Shown: positions 32,250 to 44,300, numbered from the stretch's first letter. The stretch: DNA of 64,000 nucleotides from Allolobophora icterica (GCA_963556255.1 OY744613.1:39101888-39165887), one strand, 5' to 3'. Numbers and translations: made by a program. The notes: a model not told the origin generated them from the sequence alone.

Positions 32250-33558
32250 CAGAGGTTTTCAAACTTTTTGGACCAGGGACCCCTATTTTTACTAGGCATA
32301 GCTCGCGGACCCCTAGTATTTACAAAGCAAAATTTAGGCCCCTATCCTTAAAATTTAATAAAAATAACAGGCAGATAGACTATTTCCATAATACATGCTT
32401 GCCTATTTATGACGCTGAGGACTATTATAATATAAAAAGTAACACTAAATAAATTGTTATTAACTCCCTGCAATAACTATGGAACACAGTCATTTTTAAA
32501 AGAAATGAACAACATCGGTTTCGCCAAAAGCCAGTAATGTCAGCGAGAGGGATGTGCTTGCTTTGCTTTGCAAAAACTGTCCGTAATTGGTGCTAGTTTG
32601 GATAGGCATAAGCACTGTTTTCTTACGTTTCAGAAAGTTATCCATAATACAAACAGCAAAATTATATAGTTAGCATAATTATAACAGCGAACGTGAACGA
32701 AATAGGGATATGCTTTGCAAATCTCTGTATTATCGTTCATCTAAAGGCTATAACCAGGCGAATTCCACAAATTTCTAATTCTACAAGTCCAGAGTACACA
32801 ATCCGGAAATAGACCAGCATATTGCAAATGAAGCCTTCACTGGAGGAACCACTAGAGTCCATTTTTGACATTTTTTAGCTATGTCTTGTAATACTTAATG
32901 CTATAGACTATAGAGCAAGTGTGTTTTTCAGAAAACCCAAGCCAGTCCAGACTTACAATTAGAAGAAAATATAGCGTTTATGTAAAAACAACTAGCCTAG
33001 AGTCCTAGCTAGAGCTTCGGTGTTTCTTCCATGGAAAAAACAATCAGGCTCATATTCAGTGTTGATTTTCTAAATGAAACACTTGTAGACTTTCAAAGTT
33101 TGTTTTGTGAGTATCTTAAACTTTTTTAAATGGAATCTAGTTGTAGGCCTACTTCTGATGAAGGCTTCAAATACATCGCGCTTACATTGGGTGCAGAAAT
33201 GATTTGCAGTCGATTATAGGCCCTATATTAAATTTTATAAAAACACACGTGTTATTAGGCTAGAAATGTAACGTGACCATAAGCCTACATCTCATTTACG
33301 TCACTGTAGGCCCTAGTACGCAAAGAATAACAATCAGCAGCATCACAAAACTGGTGTGATCGAATACCCAATTAGATCCTTGTGGATCATACAGTTACAG
33401 GCACACTACAAGTAGCATATGAATTTGAAAACACAGGCTGTTAATGATAAAACCATACAGTGTTAAGCATCACATTATTTTCAGAACGCTCTCGCGGACC
33501 CCCGCCATATCCTTCGCGGACCCCCAGGGGTCCGCGGACCACAGTTTGAAAACCTCTG
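32250..33558 (+). mobile_element. 1.3-kb non-autonomous hAT element
   Basis: Inverted ends CAGAGGTTTTCAAACT (32250) and AGTTTGAAAACCTCTG (to 33558) with the exact 8-bp target duplication GCCTAATT (32242-32249, 33559-33566). Subterminal GCGGACCCC words repeat at both ends. No ORF for a transposase survives. CAGNGGTTNTCAAACT ends are typical of Charlie-like hAT families. Confidence 0.88.
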
Positions 33559-33566
33559 GCCTAATT

Positions 33567-34212
33567 GATATTCAAACACTTTAATAAATCATCTCCAAAA
33601 GGTCTCTAAGTTGCTTTATTCTCAAGATCACAGTTCACTGCAGTACATTTGCATCTTGTTACATTTACTCTCTTGATTTCTATACTTTTCTAATTACCAG
33701 CTAACCATCAAAACACACGATGTCGTTATTAAACCGGTGTGAGCTGGGATTGTGCATGGTTTTAAGCAACATGTGAACAGCGGTTATTAAGTGTGTCTCT
33801 GCCTCCCTGCCTAGCTTTGTCCTCCCTCCCCCTCCTTCACTCAAGGCAGGTCGGCGGGATAGAAATTGATAGACAAAAGAACAGTGGTTACTGCCGCCCT
33901 CCGTTCCTCCCACCATTTCTCCCTCCCGGCAGCACTCCCTTATTATGGCACATCATCTGGGGAGACAAACTGTACAGTTCACACGACGTCATAAAAGTCG
34001 AAAATGCTATATTGTTGGTAAATTATAGTCCTTCAAAATATCGTTGTCCCACGAATGACGAAAGTCCCAAGACCGACGTTTAAATGGTCAACGACGTATT
34101 CATCCCGTCAACCCGCCATATGACGGGCAACTACGCTATATGTATGTATATATAGCGTAATGGAGTGGTGAACGGTGAACAATTGTAAGTCTGTTGCGTG
34201 CTTATATTTCAG
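33567..34212. other. Intron upstream of second PAN pair
   Basis: No gene is seen. The last 50 bases (GGTGAACGGTGAACAATTGTAAG) resemble the intron upstream of the first PAN exon at 125-150, which supports a shared origin by duplication. Confidence 0.5.
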
Positions 34213-34455
34213 CCTTCCAGGGCGAAGTTCAACACTTTACGGGTAGTCACCCAAGCGATTATCTAAGGACTAGACCCATGAATGGTCCGAGTTGCATTGG
34301 CTGGTGCATTACTTATCTCACCTGCGCTGGGGTTATCATTTCAATCAAAGATGGCAATGAATGTTGGTACTTCACATCGAGTAGTTACAATAGAACTACG
34401 AATACTTCTAAGGAACAATATGAAATTTCTCGCTTCTGCACTCCACGATCCAAAG
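34213..34455 (+). CDS. PAN/Apple-module exon, second copy
   Basis: Acceptor TATATTTCAG, donor GTGGGT, 243 bp, phase 1-1. It starts FQGEVQHFTGSHPSDYL with CIGWCITYLTCAGVII, NECWYFTSS and RFCTPRSK. Aligned to the first copy (173-418) it keeps all cysteines and is one codon shorter. Pattern and length of about 80 residues fit one PAN/Apple unit. It follows kringle 2 with a compatible phase and is followed by the paired exon at 35324. Confidence 0.8.
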
Positions 34456-35037
34456 GTGGGTATTGTATTAACTATTAGATGTTTGTTATTACTGTTTCAG
34501 CCTGAAAAGCATGACCAAGCTAAACGGTCGCAGACCTGTGTTCTGAATAACTAAATTGTACTGTTATAATTTGATCACAATTGTATCTTGTTGTATGGAT
34601 ACCTATTTTGCTTGGTTATCTCGTTCTTTCTCGGTATATTAAGACCGACCGCAGCGGTTGAACGAGACCACCGCGATTGATTGATATAACGCTTTCTCAA
34701 CCTTCTGAGACTGAAGGAGCGGCGATGGGAATTCTAAAGCTTTCTGATGTGGTCGAGATGGGTCAGACTGGGTGATTGGTTGGGTGATGTTGTTTGGATT
34801 GGCAACATTGCTCTCAAACCCTGTGGATACAATTAAAGAAAAAGAAAAAATGTGTTTAATTGTAAAATGTATTACTACTCTTTTCTTCTATGAGAAATTG
34901 CATATTCCATAAGTTTCCATAGTGTAGCGCTATTTGCAACAGATAATTATTATAGCTCGAGGATGTTGCATAAAGATGATGTTGTGAAAAGGCAGATTGC
35001 GTCATGTTTACCTACGAAATACGGTTAAAGGTATGCT

Positions 35038-35125
35038 CTATAGCTTTCAAAGATTTGAACTTTCACGTGACTAAGTCAGAGGTCATTGAGAAATACACTG
35101 TGCGCTGCAACTCATCACTAAATGG
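35038..35125 (+). pseudogene. Relic of the second PAN exon
   Basis: Nucleotides CTTTCAAAGATTTGAACTTT and GAGAAATACACTGTGCGCTG match the end of exon 35324-35554, and 34790-34850 matches the intron before it. The copy has frame breaks and stops and no usable donor, so it is a dead tandem duplicate of about 450 bp. Confidence 0.65.
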
Positions 35126-35323
35126 CCGATGGTAGCGCTAAAGGAGGTGATGAAGCTGGCTGCTGAGGTCGGGTTCGTCATTAGACCTTAATCCGCAGTC
35201 ATGGTTTTTGGGCTTCTGTGGATGGGTTATTGGTTTGGTCCTGTGGTTTGGATTTGCGACGTTACTCTCAACTTACGAAAAGTGTTTTAATTGCAAACTG
35301 TAGAACTATTTTTTCTGTTCCAG

Positions 35324-35554
35324 GAGCAAGGGCGTATTTCGTAACTGGCCGTGGAAGACATAACAATTTAGCTAAAGATATTACACGTAGAACAGGTAGA
35401 TGCGAAATACCCTGTCGTGTAATAGCAAACTGCGTGATGTTTAACAACAACCTGACGACGAACAGTTGCGTTATATCTTTCAACGATTCGAATTTTCATA
35501 TTCCGGTGTCAGATGGCTTGGAGAAATACATTGTACGCTGCGACCCATCATTAC
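35324..35554 (+). CDS. PAN/Apple-module exon, second half of second pair
   Basis: Acceptor CTGTTCCAG, donor GTGAGT, 231 bp, phase 1-1. It encodes GARAYFVTGRG through GRCEIPCRVIANCVMF, NSCVISF and KYIVRCDPSL. Same length and cysteine positions as 1055-1285. The donor is 1.06 kb from the stalk exon 36610, a distance that probably reflects the layout before transposons expanded the other block. Confidence 0.8.
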
Positions 35555-35869
35555 GTGAGTAGTCGTTAGGATTTTAATCTAACAATTGATCTCCAGTCGA
35601 CTGAATTCCTGTAACTCGCTTCTCACTGCTAACACGAAGTCATATTTAGTTACTCAGAATTTGTGCCTATAACTTCTCTATGTAACTCTGTGCATTGGAT
35701 TTCTTTTCAGCGAAGAATCTCTTGTGTACACTACTCAACAACAAATATTTAAGATCAGTACTTATTTCTCCGCTTTATAACTATTCCTCCAACTTTTCAT
35801 TATTCGTCATAACAGCATTGCCTTTGGTTTCTCATACGAAAAACTGGAACTATGTAATTGTAATTATAA

Positions 35870-36260
<391 letters not shown>

Positions 36261-36609
36261 TTCAAAATATACGTAATATTGAGCTCGCAACTAATTTTTC
36301 GACTCTTCTAAATTAGCCTACATATTTTCGATCATGGGGCAGCTTGGGGCTTAAATTGATTGGTTCCTGTGCGATTCATAAATTCTTCACCTCATGTCTT
36401 GGACAACTTTAAGTCATCATTTCGTGCAACAAAAGTTATTAAGCTGTTTTAAGACGATAATGTACAATGTGCTAACTATGGCCTACTAGTTACGTAGTTA
36501 ATTTTTTCAAGTAGTTTCAGTGTCTATCACTGCAAATTTACGATTAGATTTTAAAATAGTACAATTACATCATATTACAATAAATTGGATTTGTCACTTC
36601 GTTGAACAG

Positions 36610-36741
36610 AATTGCCCGCTTACACTATTCCACCAAAGACTTCAGTTTCAAATTTTGCTGCAGATTTACTTCCGAAAACATTAAGTTCAGCATCTGAACC
36701 ACATCCGGAACTGCCGCTAGATAAAACTGCTAAGGCTGGAG
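36610..36741 (+). CDS. Extracellular stalk exon (copy 2)
   Basis: Acceptor TTGAACAG, donor GTACGT, 132 bp, phase 1-1. It encodes LPAYTIPPKTSVSNFAAD through ELPLDKTAKAG. Rich in Pro, Ser, Thr and Leu with no cysteine, as expected of a stalk or linker between the disulfide modules and the membrane. Its intronic flanks match those of 22119-22181 and 38884-39090. Confidence 0.7.
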
Positions 36742-36975
36742 GTACGTGTTAGCCTAGTATAATATAACCCTAATTAGCAATCACTGAATGCTTTTCTACC
36801 GTTATCCAACGGATCTCATTATTGCATTATTAGTTTTGTTATTTTTTATTGTTCTTTTTATTATTATTATTTTTTTTACCCGAGGTATATATGATCCCAC
36901 AGGTGTCAGATACTAATTAAGTATATTGATTCTGGAGTGGCCGTCCTTGTCAAGATCTGGATCGATTAGAGGATG

Positions 36976-37036
<61 letters not shown>

Positions 37037-37111
37037 ATTATTATTATTATTATAATTATTATTATAATTATTATAATTATTATTATAATTATTATAATTA
37101 TTAATTATAAT

Positions 37112-37209
<98 letters not shown>

Positions 37210-37219
37210 TATTATTATA
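36976..37219 (+). repeat. Inverted ATT/AAT trinucleotide array
   Basis: (ATT)n for about 130 bp, a TTAATTATAATTATAA turn near 37100, (AAT)n for about 50 bp, then (ATT)n again. Adjacent complementary blocks can fold into long AT hairpins. It gives false poly-Ile and poly-Asn ORFs. Confidence 0.95.
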
Positions 37220-37374
37220 CAAATTCATGAGCTGCCCTACCGTCAAAGCTAGGTGTTACTAGTTCAGAGAATCTAATAGTTGCTAACTTTCTAGATAACG
37301 GTTAATTTGGCGCATATTCCTTTAAACCCCAAAAAGAACTTTATGAAGCATTTGCTGTCGCGTTCTGTTCTGAC

Positions 37375-38110
37375 CGCAAATCGATACCTGTAAAAAACGC
37401 TTTAAAACGCCCTCTAATGGATCATTTCTCGCTCACCGTGAGCTCATCTTTCACATGCAGCCGAAATTAGTTAGACAGGTCACAGGAAAAGTTGTAGAAA
37501 TAGAGATAATTTTCTGACATTTCCTCGCTCCTTTAAGATAAGTAGAATTTATGCACCAGAAACTTGGAAAATACACATAGGCCCTAAATGAACCTAAGTC
37601 TCTATATATGTGCCTAAACAAAATACTGAGCTTGTACAGATTTGTGTGAACCCCAAGCCCAGCAAACATCGAGTATTTAATTACAAGCCTTATTGTACCT
37701 AGTTCTCAGTAACAGGAACAATAATAATTATTGTTCCTGTTACTGAGAACTAGGTACAATAAGGCTTATAATTAAATACTCGATGTTTTCATACTCCGTT
37801 CAGCAATGTTCAGCTATATGCTGAAGGATAGTTTGTATAGAACAATTACTATAAAGAGCAATGATCATGAAACAATCAAAACACTGAACTAGTAACAAAC
37901 AAGCTGAAGACAATGTCTAACATCAAACAATCGCCTAGAAAACCCGTAATAATTATTGTTATCACTGAGACGAGAAAGTTCAACTTATCCTAACAATACA
38001 GTACTTATGTCGGTTAGGCCTAATAATCGATATTCGTGTAGGCTTCAAAAATCTTGGAAATGAGGATTCCAAACACACGAATGGGTTTCTCCTCTTCTGC
38101 TGTACATAGT
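37375..38110 (+). repeat. Segmental duplication, copy 2 left part
   Basis: Paralogue of 19810-20480 (shared TTTCTCGCTCACCGTG, TCCTTTAAGATA, ATGAACCTAAGTCT, TGAGGATTCCA). It contains the extra palindrome at 37664-37788, absent from the paralogue. Confidence 0.75.
37664..37788. repeat. 125-bp near-perfect palindrome
   Basis: Two 62-bp arms around a single central base at 37726, with one mismatch seen (37684 against 37768). Arm start AAACATCGAGTATTTAATTA. It can form a cruciform with almost no loop. Confidence 0.9.
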
Positions 38111-38119
38111 AGGCCTACA

Positions 38120-39100
38120 TCGTCGCAGAACGTCACCGCAGCACCAATACAAAGACTTATGACATTTTCAAATGCAAATGGACTTTGACGCTGCCCGGTT
38201 TCTAATCTGAAACATAATGTACCTATTACATTATGATCTTAAATCACGGGAGATAGACGAGGCTATGGGGACCGAAAATAGCCATACAAAATTTGCTCTT
38301 AGCAGAGCGCACCTTATAGACTTCTTTGCACTTCGCCATTTCCCAGGCTAGGCATTTAGACAGTGGTTCCTCTCGTATTTCTTCACATCAGAGTGCTACT
38401 ATGTTTATGCAACACTTGAAATTTTCGCGGGTACTTGGTTCGTCTATGAATCTGCATATTCATTTAATCCAATAGCTTAAAGTTTTTCATCGCAAAAACC
38501 TTGCGTTTGGCTTTGAGCAGTTAAGACGGCAGGAGAAGTAATCTTTGTTCATTTCTGTGTGATCAGCTGTAAATGAGCTCCAAACTAATGTTTTGACTCC
38601 TCTAATACACATTTTCAAGTATGAGGTTCAAATTGATCGGTTCCTATGCGTTGCACAAATAATCTAAACCTTATGTCTTGGACAACTTTCAGTAAACATC
38701 TCTTGCAGCAATGGTGGTTAAGCAGGTTTAAGGCGATACTTTTCGAAGTTACTGACTACAAATTACGTAGTTACATTTTAAAAATAGTTACAGTGTTCAT
38801 CACTGCATATTTACGAATAGATTTTAAAATATTACAAAATTTCTTCCATTACATTAAACTGCTTTTGTCAATTTGTTGAACAGAAGCAGAGGATGACAAT
38901 ATTCCGCCAGAAGCTTCAGAACCATTTAATTCAACACCTAAACTACCTTCGGAAAGTCCAATAATTGAAACTACAGCTGCAGAGGATGACAATATTCCGC
39001 CAGAAGCTTCAGAACCATTTAATTCAACACCTACACTACCTTCGGAAAGTCCAATAATTGAAACTACAGCTGCTCCATCTTCAACAGGAAGTAAATATTA
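38120..39100 (+). repeat. Segmental duplication, copy 2 right part
   Basis: Colinear with 21361-22190 (CAAATGCAAATGGACTTTGACGC, ATCACGGGAGATAG, TCATTTAATCCAATAGCT shared). It includes the stalk exon 38884-39090. Confidence 0.78.
38884..39090 (+). CDS. Extracellular stalk exon (copy 3, internally duplicated)
   Basis: Acceptor TTGAACAG, donor GTAAAT, 207 bp, phase 1-1. It encodes two 31-residue repeats (93 bp each, starting 38886 and 38979) of AEDDNIPPEASEPFNSTP then LPSESPIIETTA, which differ at Lys/Thr. Each repeat has one NST sequon and many Ser/Thr/Pro, so a glycosylated, acidic stalk is likely. The final split Ser codon joins the transmembrane exon at 40066 in frame. Confidence 0.78.
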
Positions 39101-39384
39101 GTCTATAAGATAATAACAATAATGTAATTCTTCCAGTGTGTAACTGACATCGTTAATGCACTAATATTTTTTAATTTTTTTTATTATTATCATTCTTATT
39201 CGGATAGATAAGCTTTGCTGATCACCAAATACAGGTTCATATCCAAACCTGCAAATTGCATCCATAGTGCATTTTCGAGATCTAGTTGCTTCTGCCGATA
39301 ATAATCGAAATAACCAAATATTTCCGAACACAAATCAGGGCTATACTGAATAGAACACAAGTCAATTCCCTCAGACCAAGACTT

Positions 39385-39605
39385 CTGTGGCTATGGCCTA
39401 CGCATCTGCTGGCCCGTCCCTTTGGAATGATCTTCCTTCCATGACTCGTTCTCAGATCCTAGCCTAACTGGGGCATTGCTGCTAATTCTCGCTGTCTTAA
39501 GACTCTCACGGGTCTTCTCGCACTGGGAGCGCCTCTGATTAGGTTGTACTGCTAGAGGCGCTTTATACAATTCATTAATACAATACACTACAATACAGAT
39601 TAATA
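39385..39605 (+). repeat. LINE 3' end fragment
   Basis: The plus strand reads AMAYASAGPSLWNDLPSMTR, the usual CR1-like C-terminal motif, then CACTGGGAGCGCCTCTGATTAG, GAGGCGCTTTATACAATTC and an AATACAATAC tail. Frame broken. Confidence 0.7.
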
Positions 39606-39689
39606 ATAATTATTATAATGCTGATCCTAATTTTTGAAATCCTGAAGGGTTAAATAATAATTTTATTAATTACTATAATAATAACAACA

Positions 39690-39693
39690 GTAT

Positions 39694-39773
<80 letters not shown>

Positions 39774-39814
39774 ACAGTAGTAGACTAAGTAGTAGTAGTA
39801 GCAGTAGCAGTAGC

Positions 39815-39884
<70 letters not shown>

Positions 39885-39905
39885 GAGTAATAATTATAAT
39901 AATTA
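39690..39905 (+). repeat. TAG then TAA trinucleotide arrays
   Basis: (TAG)n at about 39694-39815, then (AAT)n at 39817-39882. No coding potential. Confidence 0.95.
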
Positions 39906-40065
39906 TTTCAATGAACTGCCCAACCGTCTAAGCCTGTGTATGAGGTTTAATAAGTAAGTATTAATTCAAGTTAGCGGTTTATTTGGCGTAGTCTCCTAAA
40001 CCCATGAAGTAACATTTTTGAAGCATTTATTGTCACTTTCTGTTCTGTGTCTTTACCTTTTATAG

Positions 40066-40192
40066 GTACGAATGCAACAGTTAAGGATAACAAGGAATCC
40101 AAAGGCAAATCAATTATGCTATACATCTTAAGCGCTGTCATCGTGCTTGCAGTTATTGTAGTAGTGGCTGGACTCGCTTATTACATACTAGT
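40066..40192 (+). CDS. Transmembrane exon
   Basis: Acceptor CTTTTATAG, donor GTAAGT, 127 bp, phase 1 in and 2 out. It encodes TNATVKDNKESKGKSIM followed by a hydrophobic span LYILSAVIVLAVIVVVAGLA and YYILV, about 25 residues, long enough to cross a membrane once. The preceding sequence has an NAT sequon and the next exon begins with lysines, consistent with type I orientation (N terminus outside). This is the only TM exon found in the locus. Confidence 0.85.
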
Positions 40193-41032
40193 GTAAGTCA
40201 ATCCAACGTTTCTATTCTCGACTGGATTAAAAGATATCTGTTAGCTAATTAATTCCCTGTCTGTGATTTTAACCTCGAACTGATGATTAGAGAGGTCAGT
40301 ATATGTAAGTGTAATGTAGTTGGCGTCATTCCTCGGTTGGGTCACCGACGGGTGGGATAGTCGACCCACGACAGAAGAAGTTATGTAGGTTTTCACGATC
40401 TTTATTTCTTTACAAATGTCAGTATGCACAGTACTATCCTGGAACGATTACTCTCTTAACACAGTGCAACTGCTTTTTATAACCGTGTAAGGGGTTGGCC
40501 TTCAGACATAGGCAGTTGGATTCTGTCCGCATAAAGTAACATTCTTCGTTGATTATTCTACCTCCAGAAAGGCCTCTTCCGCCTTACAATTTCTGGTAAT
40601 TGCATCTCCAGCTGCCCGCTTAGTCATCCCGCCAATGAGATCAGTCGATTAAGGTCTCGTGCTCGTCATAACAGATCCAAAGCCCCTCTATCCCGGTCGT
40701 AAAACTAAACGTGACTTCAGATACAGTTCTGTCCAAATAGGAGGCCCCTACTTAACTGCGGATTTCGCATGTGAATTGGATCGCTTTACACTGACGTAAT
40801 AGCAGTAGGTCGACTTATATAAAAATGGTTGCAAAATTCAATTAAAACTGCTTGAGCAACAAGAAGATATTCTGTCTAGCTGAGCAAAAAACTGCAATCG
40901 TGGGACTTTTCTAGCAAGACAGGAATTGATGGCTGAGATTTCGGTCCGCCAAATATACAATTAAATTGAATGCATTGCAATTGATTTCGGTCCTTTTGAT
41001 TGAATCTAAAAAATCTCTTGTTGTTATTTAAG

Positions 41033-41067
41033 ATACAAAAAAGGCAAGAAAAAATCTTCCGAAAAAG
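41033..41067 (+). CDS. 35-bp basic juxtamembrane micro-exon
   Basis: Acceptor TTATTTAAG, donor GTGGGC. It completes a Val codon from the previous exon, then encodes YKKGKKKSSEK and leaves one base for the next exon. A lysine cluster right after the TM span is the usual stop-transfer signal. Phase agreement on both sides supports this very short exon. Confidence 0.75.
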
Positions 41068-42483
41068 GTGGGCAGATATTTAAATTGCAGTCTCAAGTTG
41101 TTACTTATAGCTGCTAAGTTGCAAAAAACTTTTTCGGTTTCTCATTAAACGCAAGACAGAGGATCGGCCTAAAAATAAATGGTGGAACATCAGCTGATGT
41201 TGTGGATCAACTTCAAGAAGTCAAGTGGAAACTTGACGCTGTGGATACAGTGCTGGTAAAACGGTGAAGTGAAGTTGGGATAATAGTAACAATTTTTGCT
41301 CGATCCTAGGTTACAGTTGTTATTCAAACGGCGCATTTGACTGTGTTTCTCTGAACAAAATTAGGCGTAGAATTGTTCTTGTTGATGGCGAATGAACTTA
41401 TAAATGATATTTTACAGGCCTAGATTTTGGAACGGCCATCCTGTATATGTTAATTTTTCCTAGTTTCTTACATTATTTGCTCTCATCTTACTTTTCTAAT
41501 ATCGCATGTCGATCCTATGCTACATTGCTGTCGTATTGGACTGATCTTCTGGATTGAGAATAATTAGGGCTTTGGCTTTGGTTGCCATCTGTCGATTCAT
41601 TGCGCCTAAGACACCGGCGCCATAGATAAACAAAGTAACTATATTTTATTTAACGATCTCTGTAGAGAACCAATCGTAATATGTCTAGGCATCAATCGAT
41701 AGTCGCTGGTAAATAAACCCGTGTATCGTAATCGCAGTTTGCGATCGTTTATTCAATGTGCGTCTCTGATAATTCATCAGATTGAAGCGTTGCTGTCCAA
41801 TTAACAAAGTTTATTTCCTCGCTTGAAAGTAACCAATGGAAGTATTTGGTTGATGAAATATTTCACTTCTAGTTATCTGAGCAATGTTGGCTAAATGATG
41901 AATAATCATTTATGATGAATAATGACATTTAGTAAAACAACTCTTATTGGTTTACCCATAACGGCGTCATACAAAGTTCTTGTAATTATAGATCTCTAAA
42001 TATTCAACTCGAATAAATGTTTTGGAGATCTGTTATTAATTGTCGCAGATGAGAATTTTTGATATTTTGGGCATTCCTGAATCTCCCGCGACTTAGGACG
42101 GTTTATACTTCCGGTGAAGCATGATTCGTGTATTTTGAAAATTATCGGCTAGAAGGCCAACATTTAAAAATCACTGTAACTATTTTATTATTTGTGATAA
42201 TAGATGCGTCTGTGCTGTTCTATTCAAATAACTATGTTCTGCCAGGATCTGGCTAGCTTACTCCTCTCTTCTATTATAATCTTTCTGTCTCACTTGATTC
42301 ATAGTAACTTCTCTCTTTATATAATTGGTCATTTTGCTTGACTCTAATATGTTTACCATGTACAGCGCAGTGCGTTTACTAGTGCTTCTTAATAAAGAAT
42401 ATATACTTACTTACTTAAGCTGCACGACCGTATACAAATATTATTACGCTGACTATACTGCGTTCATTTACTTTCGTTCTCAG
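41068..42483. other. Intron in the cytoplasmic-tail region
   Basis: No confident feature. A short coding-like run NGGTSADVVDQLQEVKWKLD (plus strand, about 41179-41238) stands alone without splice support. Confidence 0.4.
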
Positions 42484-42670
42484 ATTCGGACGAAGTAAAA
42501 CCATTACTGGATAAGAAATCTCCGGAAAACCCATTAATCGATCAGAAATCTCCGGAAACACCATTAATCGATCAGAAATCTCCGGAAAAACCAAGTGAAC
42601 TGGGAAAAAAGGCAAAAAAGTCGAAGGATAAAAAATCTGGAACTACTTCAAGTAAAAGTAACGTTAATCT
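42484..42670 (+). CDS. Cytoplasmic-tail exon with PLIDQKSPE repeats
   Basis: Acceptor TTCTCAG, donor GTAAGT, 187 bp, phase 1 in and 2 out. It encodes DSDEVKPLLDKKSPENP followed by repeats PLIDQKSPE (27 bp units, three in all), then a Lys/Ser-rich end (GKKAKKSKDKKSGTTSSKS). The acidic-leucine DEVKPLL stretch resembles an [DE]xxxL[LI] endocytic sorting motif. No kinase or other catalytic domain. The repeated SPE could be proline-directed phosphorylation sites; that is inference. Confidence 0.78.
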
Positions 42671-43700
42671 GTAAGTTAATTTGTATGTTTTCTTTTCTGT
42701 TTATTAATAGCAATTAGAATTACAATTACATATCAATTCGAAATTCTTTTGAGATCTAGAAGTGTCTAGAATGAAACTTGCACAGTTAGTAGGCCTACAC
42801 TTGTGCACCAAATGTGAAGTCTGAGATCACGTGGCAGTCACTTGTGGACAAGTTATGAATGTCTGAGATCAGATTGCCAGCGATTCGGTTGGGTTTTCTA
42901 GACCGCATCGAATGATCAGCAAGATAACCAGAATAAGAGTTTTGTCCGAAATGAGTCTGAGCAGATAAGCTTACGTCTCCGTAAAACGTCATGTACTTTC
43001 TGAAACCGTAAGTTTTCGCATGAAGTTACTTGTCTCTAAATAGCATAGGCCTACCTTCCAAGAAATGACTATGGAAGTTCGCCGAAAATTTTAGACTTGA
43101 AAGCCTGATTCAATGAAGGTGGAATATTATTGCTGAGCGCTTTTGACCAATCAAGTAGTAGACATCCTTCGGTCATGGTCTAATTGCAAAGTTCCACCCA
43201 AATAAAAGAAAAAACTCATCGTTGATTTCCTGAATTATGAATGTTGTAATGAGGCCGAAGAAGCACGTGTTTGGTGCATAAGGTAGAGGAAAAGCCATTT
43301 AAGTTCCACGTCATTAATGATTTAGAATTGATCAAGTGTCGTGTTGAAGAATACGGATGTCTTCCCAGTCAATGTGCTAACCACCAAGGGCGTCGCCAGA
43401 ACTATGAGGTTGGAAGGGTCAATGCCTTGCCCCTCCCAACCTCATAGTTCTAGCGAGTGATTTCCAGTGGAGTACAGGGTAGTAGCTTCGCTGGGGATAT
43501 GGGGCGAAGCCAGAGAAGCTGAGGATTTTTCTTTTTAACAAATATTTTGTGTTAAAAATATTTTCTGTTAAATATATTTTGTGTTAATATATTCAACAAA
43601 TTCTGAATTTCACAGTTTTACTGGAACGTGAATTTTTCCAACCTAATAATTATGTAGTCGACTTTTTGCGATTTTAACTAAAATAAACTCAGTTAGCAGG
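42671..43700. other. Intron with one short hairpin
   Basis: It contains a perfect 16-bp inverted repeat AGAACTATGAGGTTGG at 43398-43413 and 43436-43451 with a 22-base loop. Otherwise nothing recognised. Confidence 0.5.
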
Positions 43701-43759
43701 TACTTACTGAACAGATCCTGCATTTTTAGTTTCTTATAATTATTGAGTCACTTGACAGC

Positions 43760-44300
43760 TTTCACATTTTTTAGGTTTGTTTACTGGTTTGGTAATTACT
43801 CTACACAGGTCCAATTCTTAATTAGCTCCATTCCCAAAACAGTTGGCCTTGGGTGGCAGATTAAATCTGCCTGTGAATGTCTTCTAGATATTGAAACTTT
43901 CCTCTTTCATGATTTTCCTGTACTTGCCTTTGTACAACTGGAGGACATGCCCTCTTCTCCACTCGTTTCAACCAGACTCCTTGTATCACCTGATTTAACC
44001 ACTCAAGCCTACAATCTCACTCTCTGAGCATTCCTGGTGTGATCCTGCAGATGTCCGGTGCCTTGCTATGCTGCCTTGGCATTACCTTTCAGCCACGTCT
44101 ATCCATCTCGAATCACATTTCCAACCTCTCGCGCATCTGCTTCATGCACATACATGACCTCCACCGCATTCGACCCTGCTTGATTCTACAATTGCGTGCA
44201 ATATCGCTACTTCTCTATTATTTCACTCGCCAGAACCGTTACCAGAACACGCAAGCATCACCATATCACTCCCGTTCTTAAATCACATTCTTATGCAAGG
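43760..44300 (+). pseudogene. LINE reverse transcriptase C-terminal fragment
   Basis: The plus strand around 44085-44180 reads ITFQPRLSISNHISNLSRI and MHIHDLHRIRPCL, which matches the post-RT region of CR1/L2-type LINEs (LGVxxDxxLSxxxHI...). Flanking frames are broken and no catalytic motif remains. Confidence 0.6.

Noticed and set aside
36926..37252. Poly-Ile and poly-Asn ORFs
   Set aside because: ATT/AAT array only.
41179..41275. Extra cytoplasmic exon NGGTSADVVDQLQ
   Set aside because: No matching acceptor and donor in the needed phase, and the exons 41033-41067 and 42484-42670 already join in frame.
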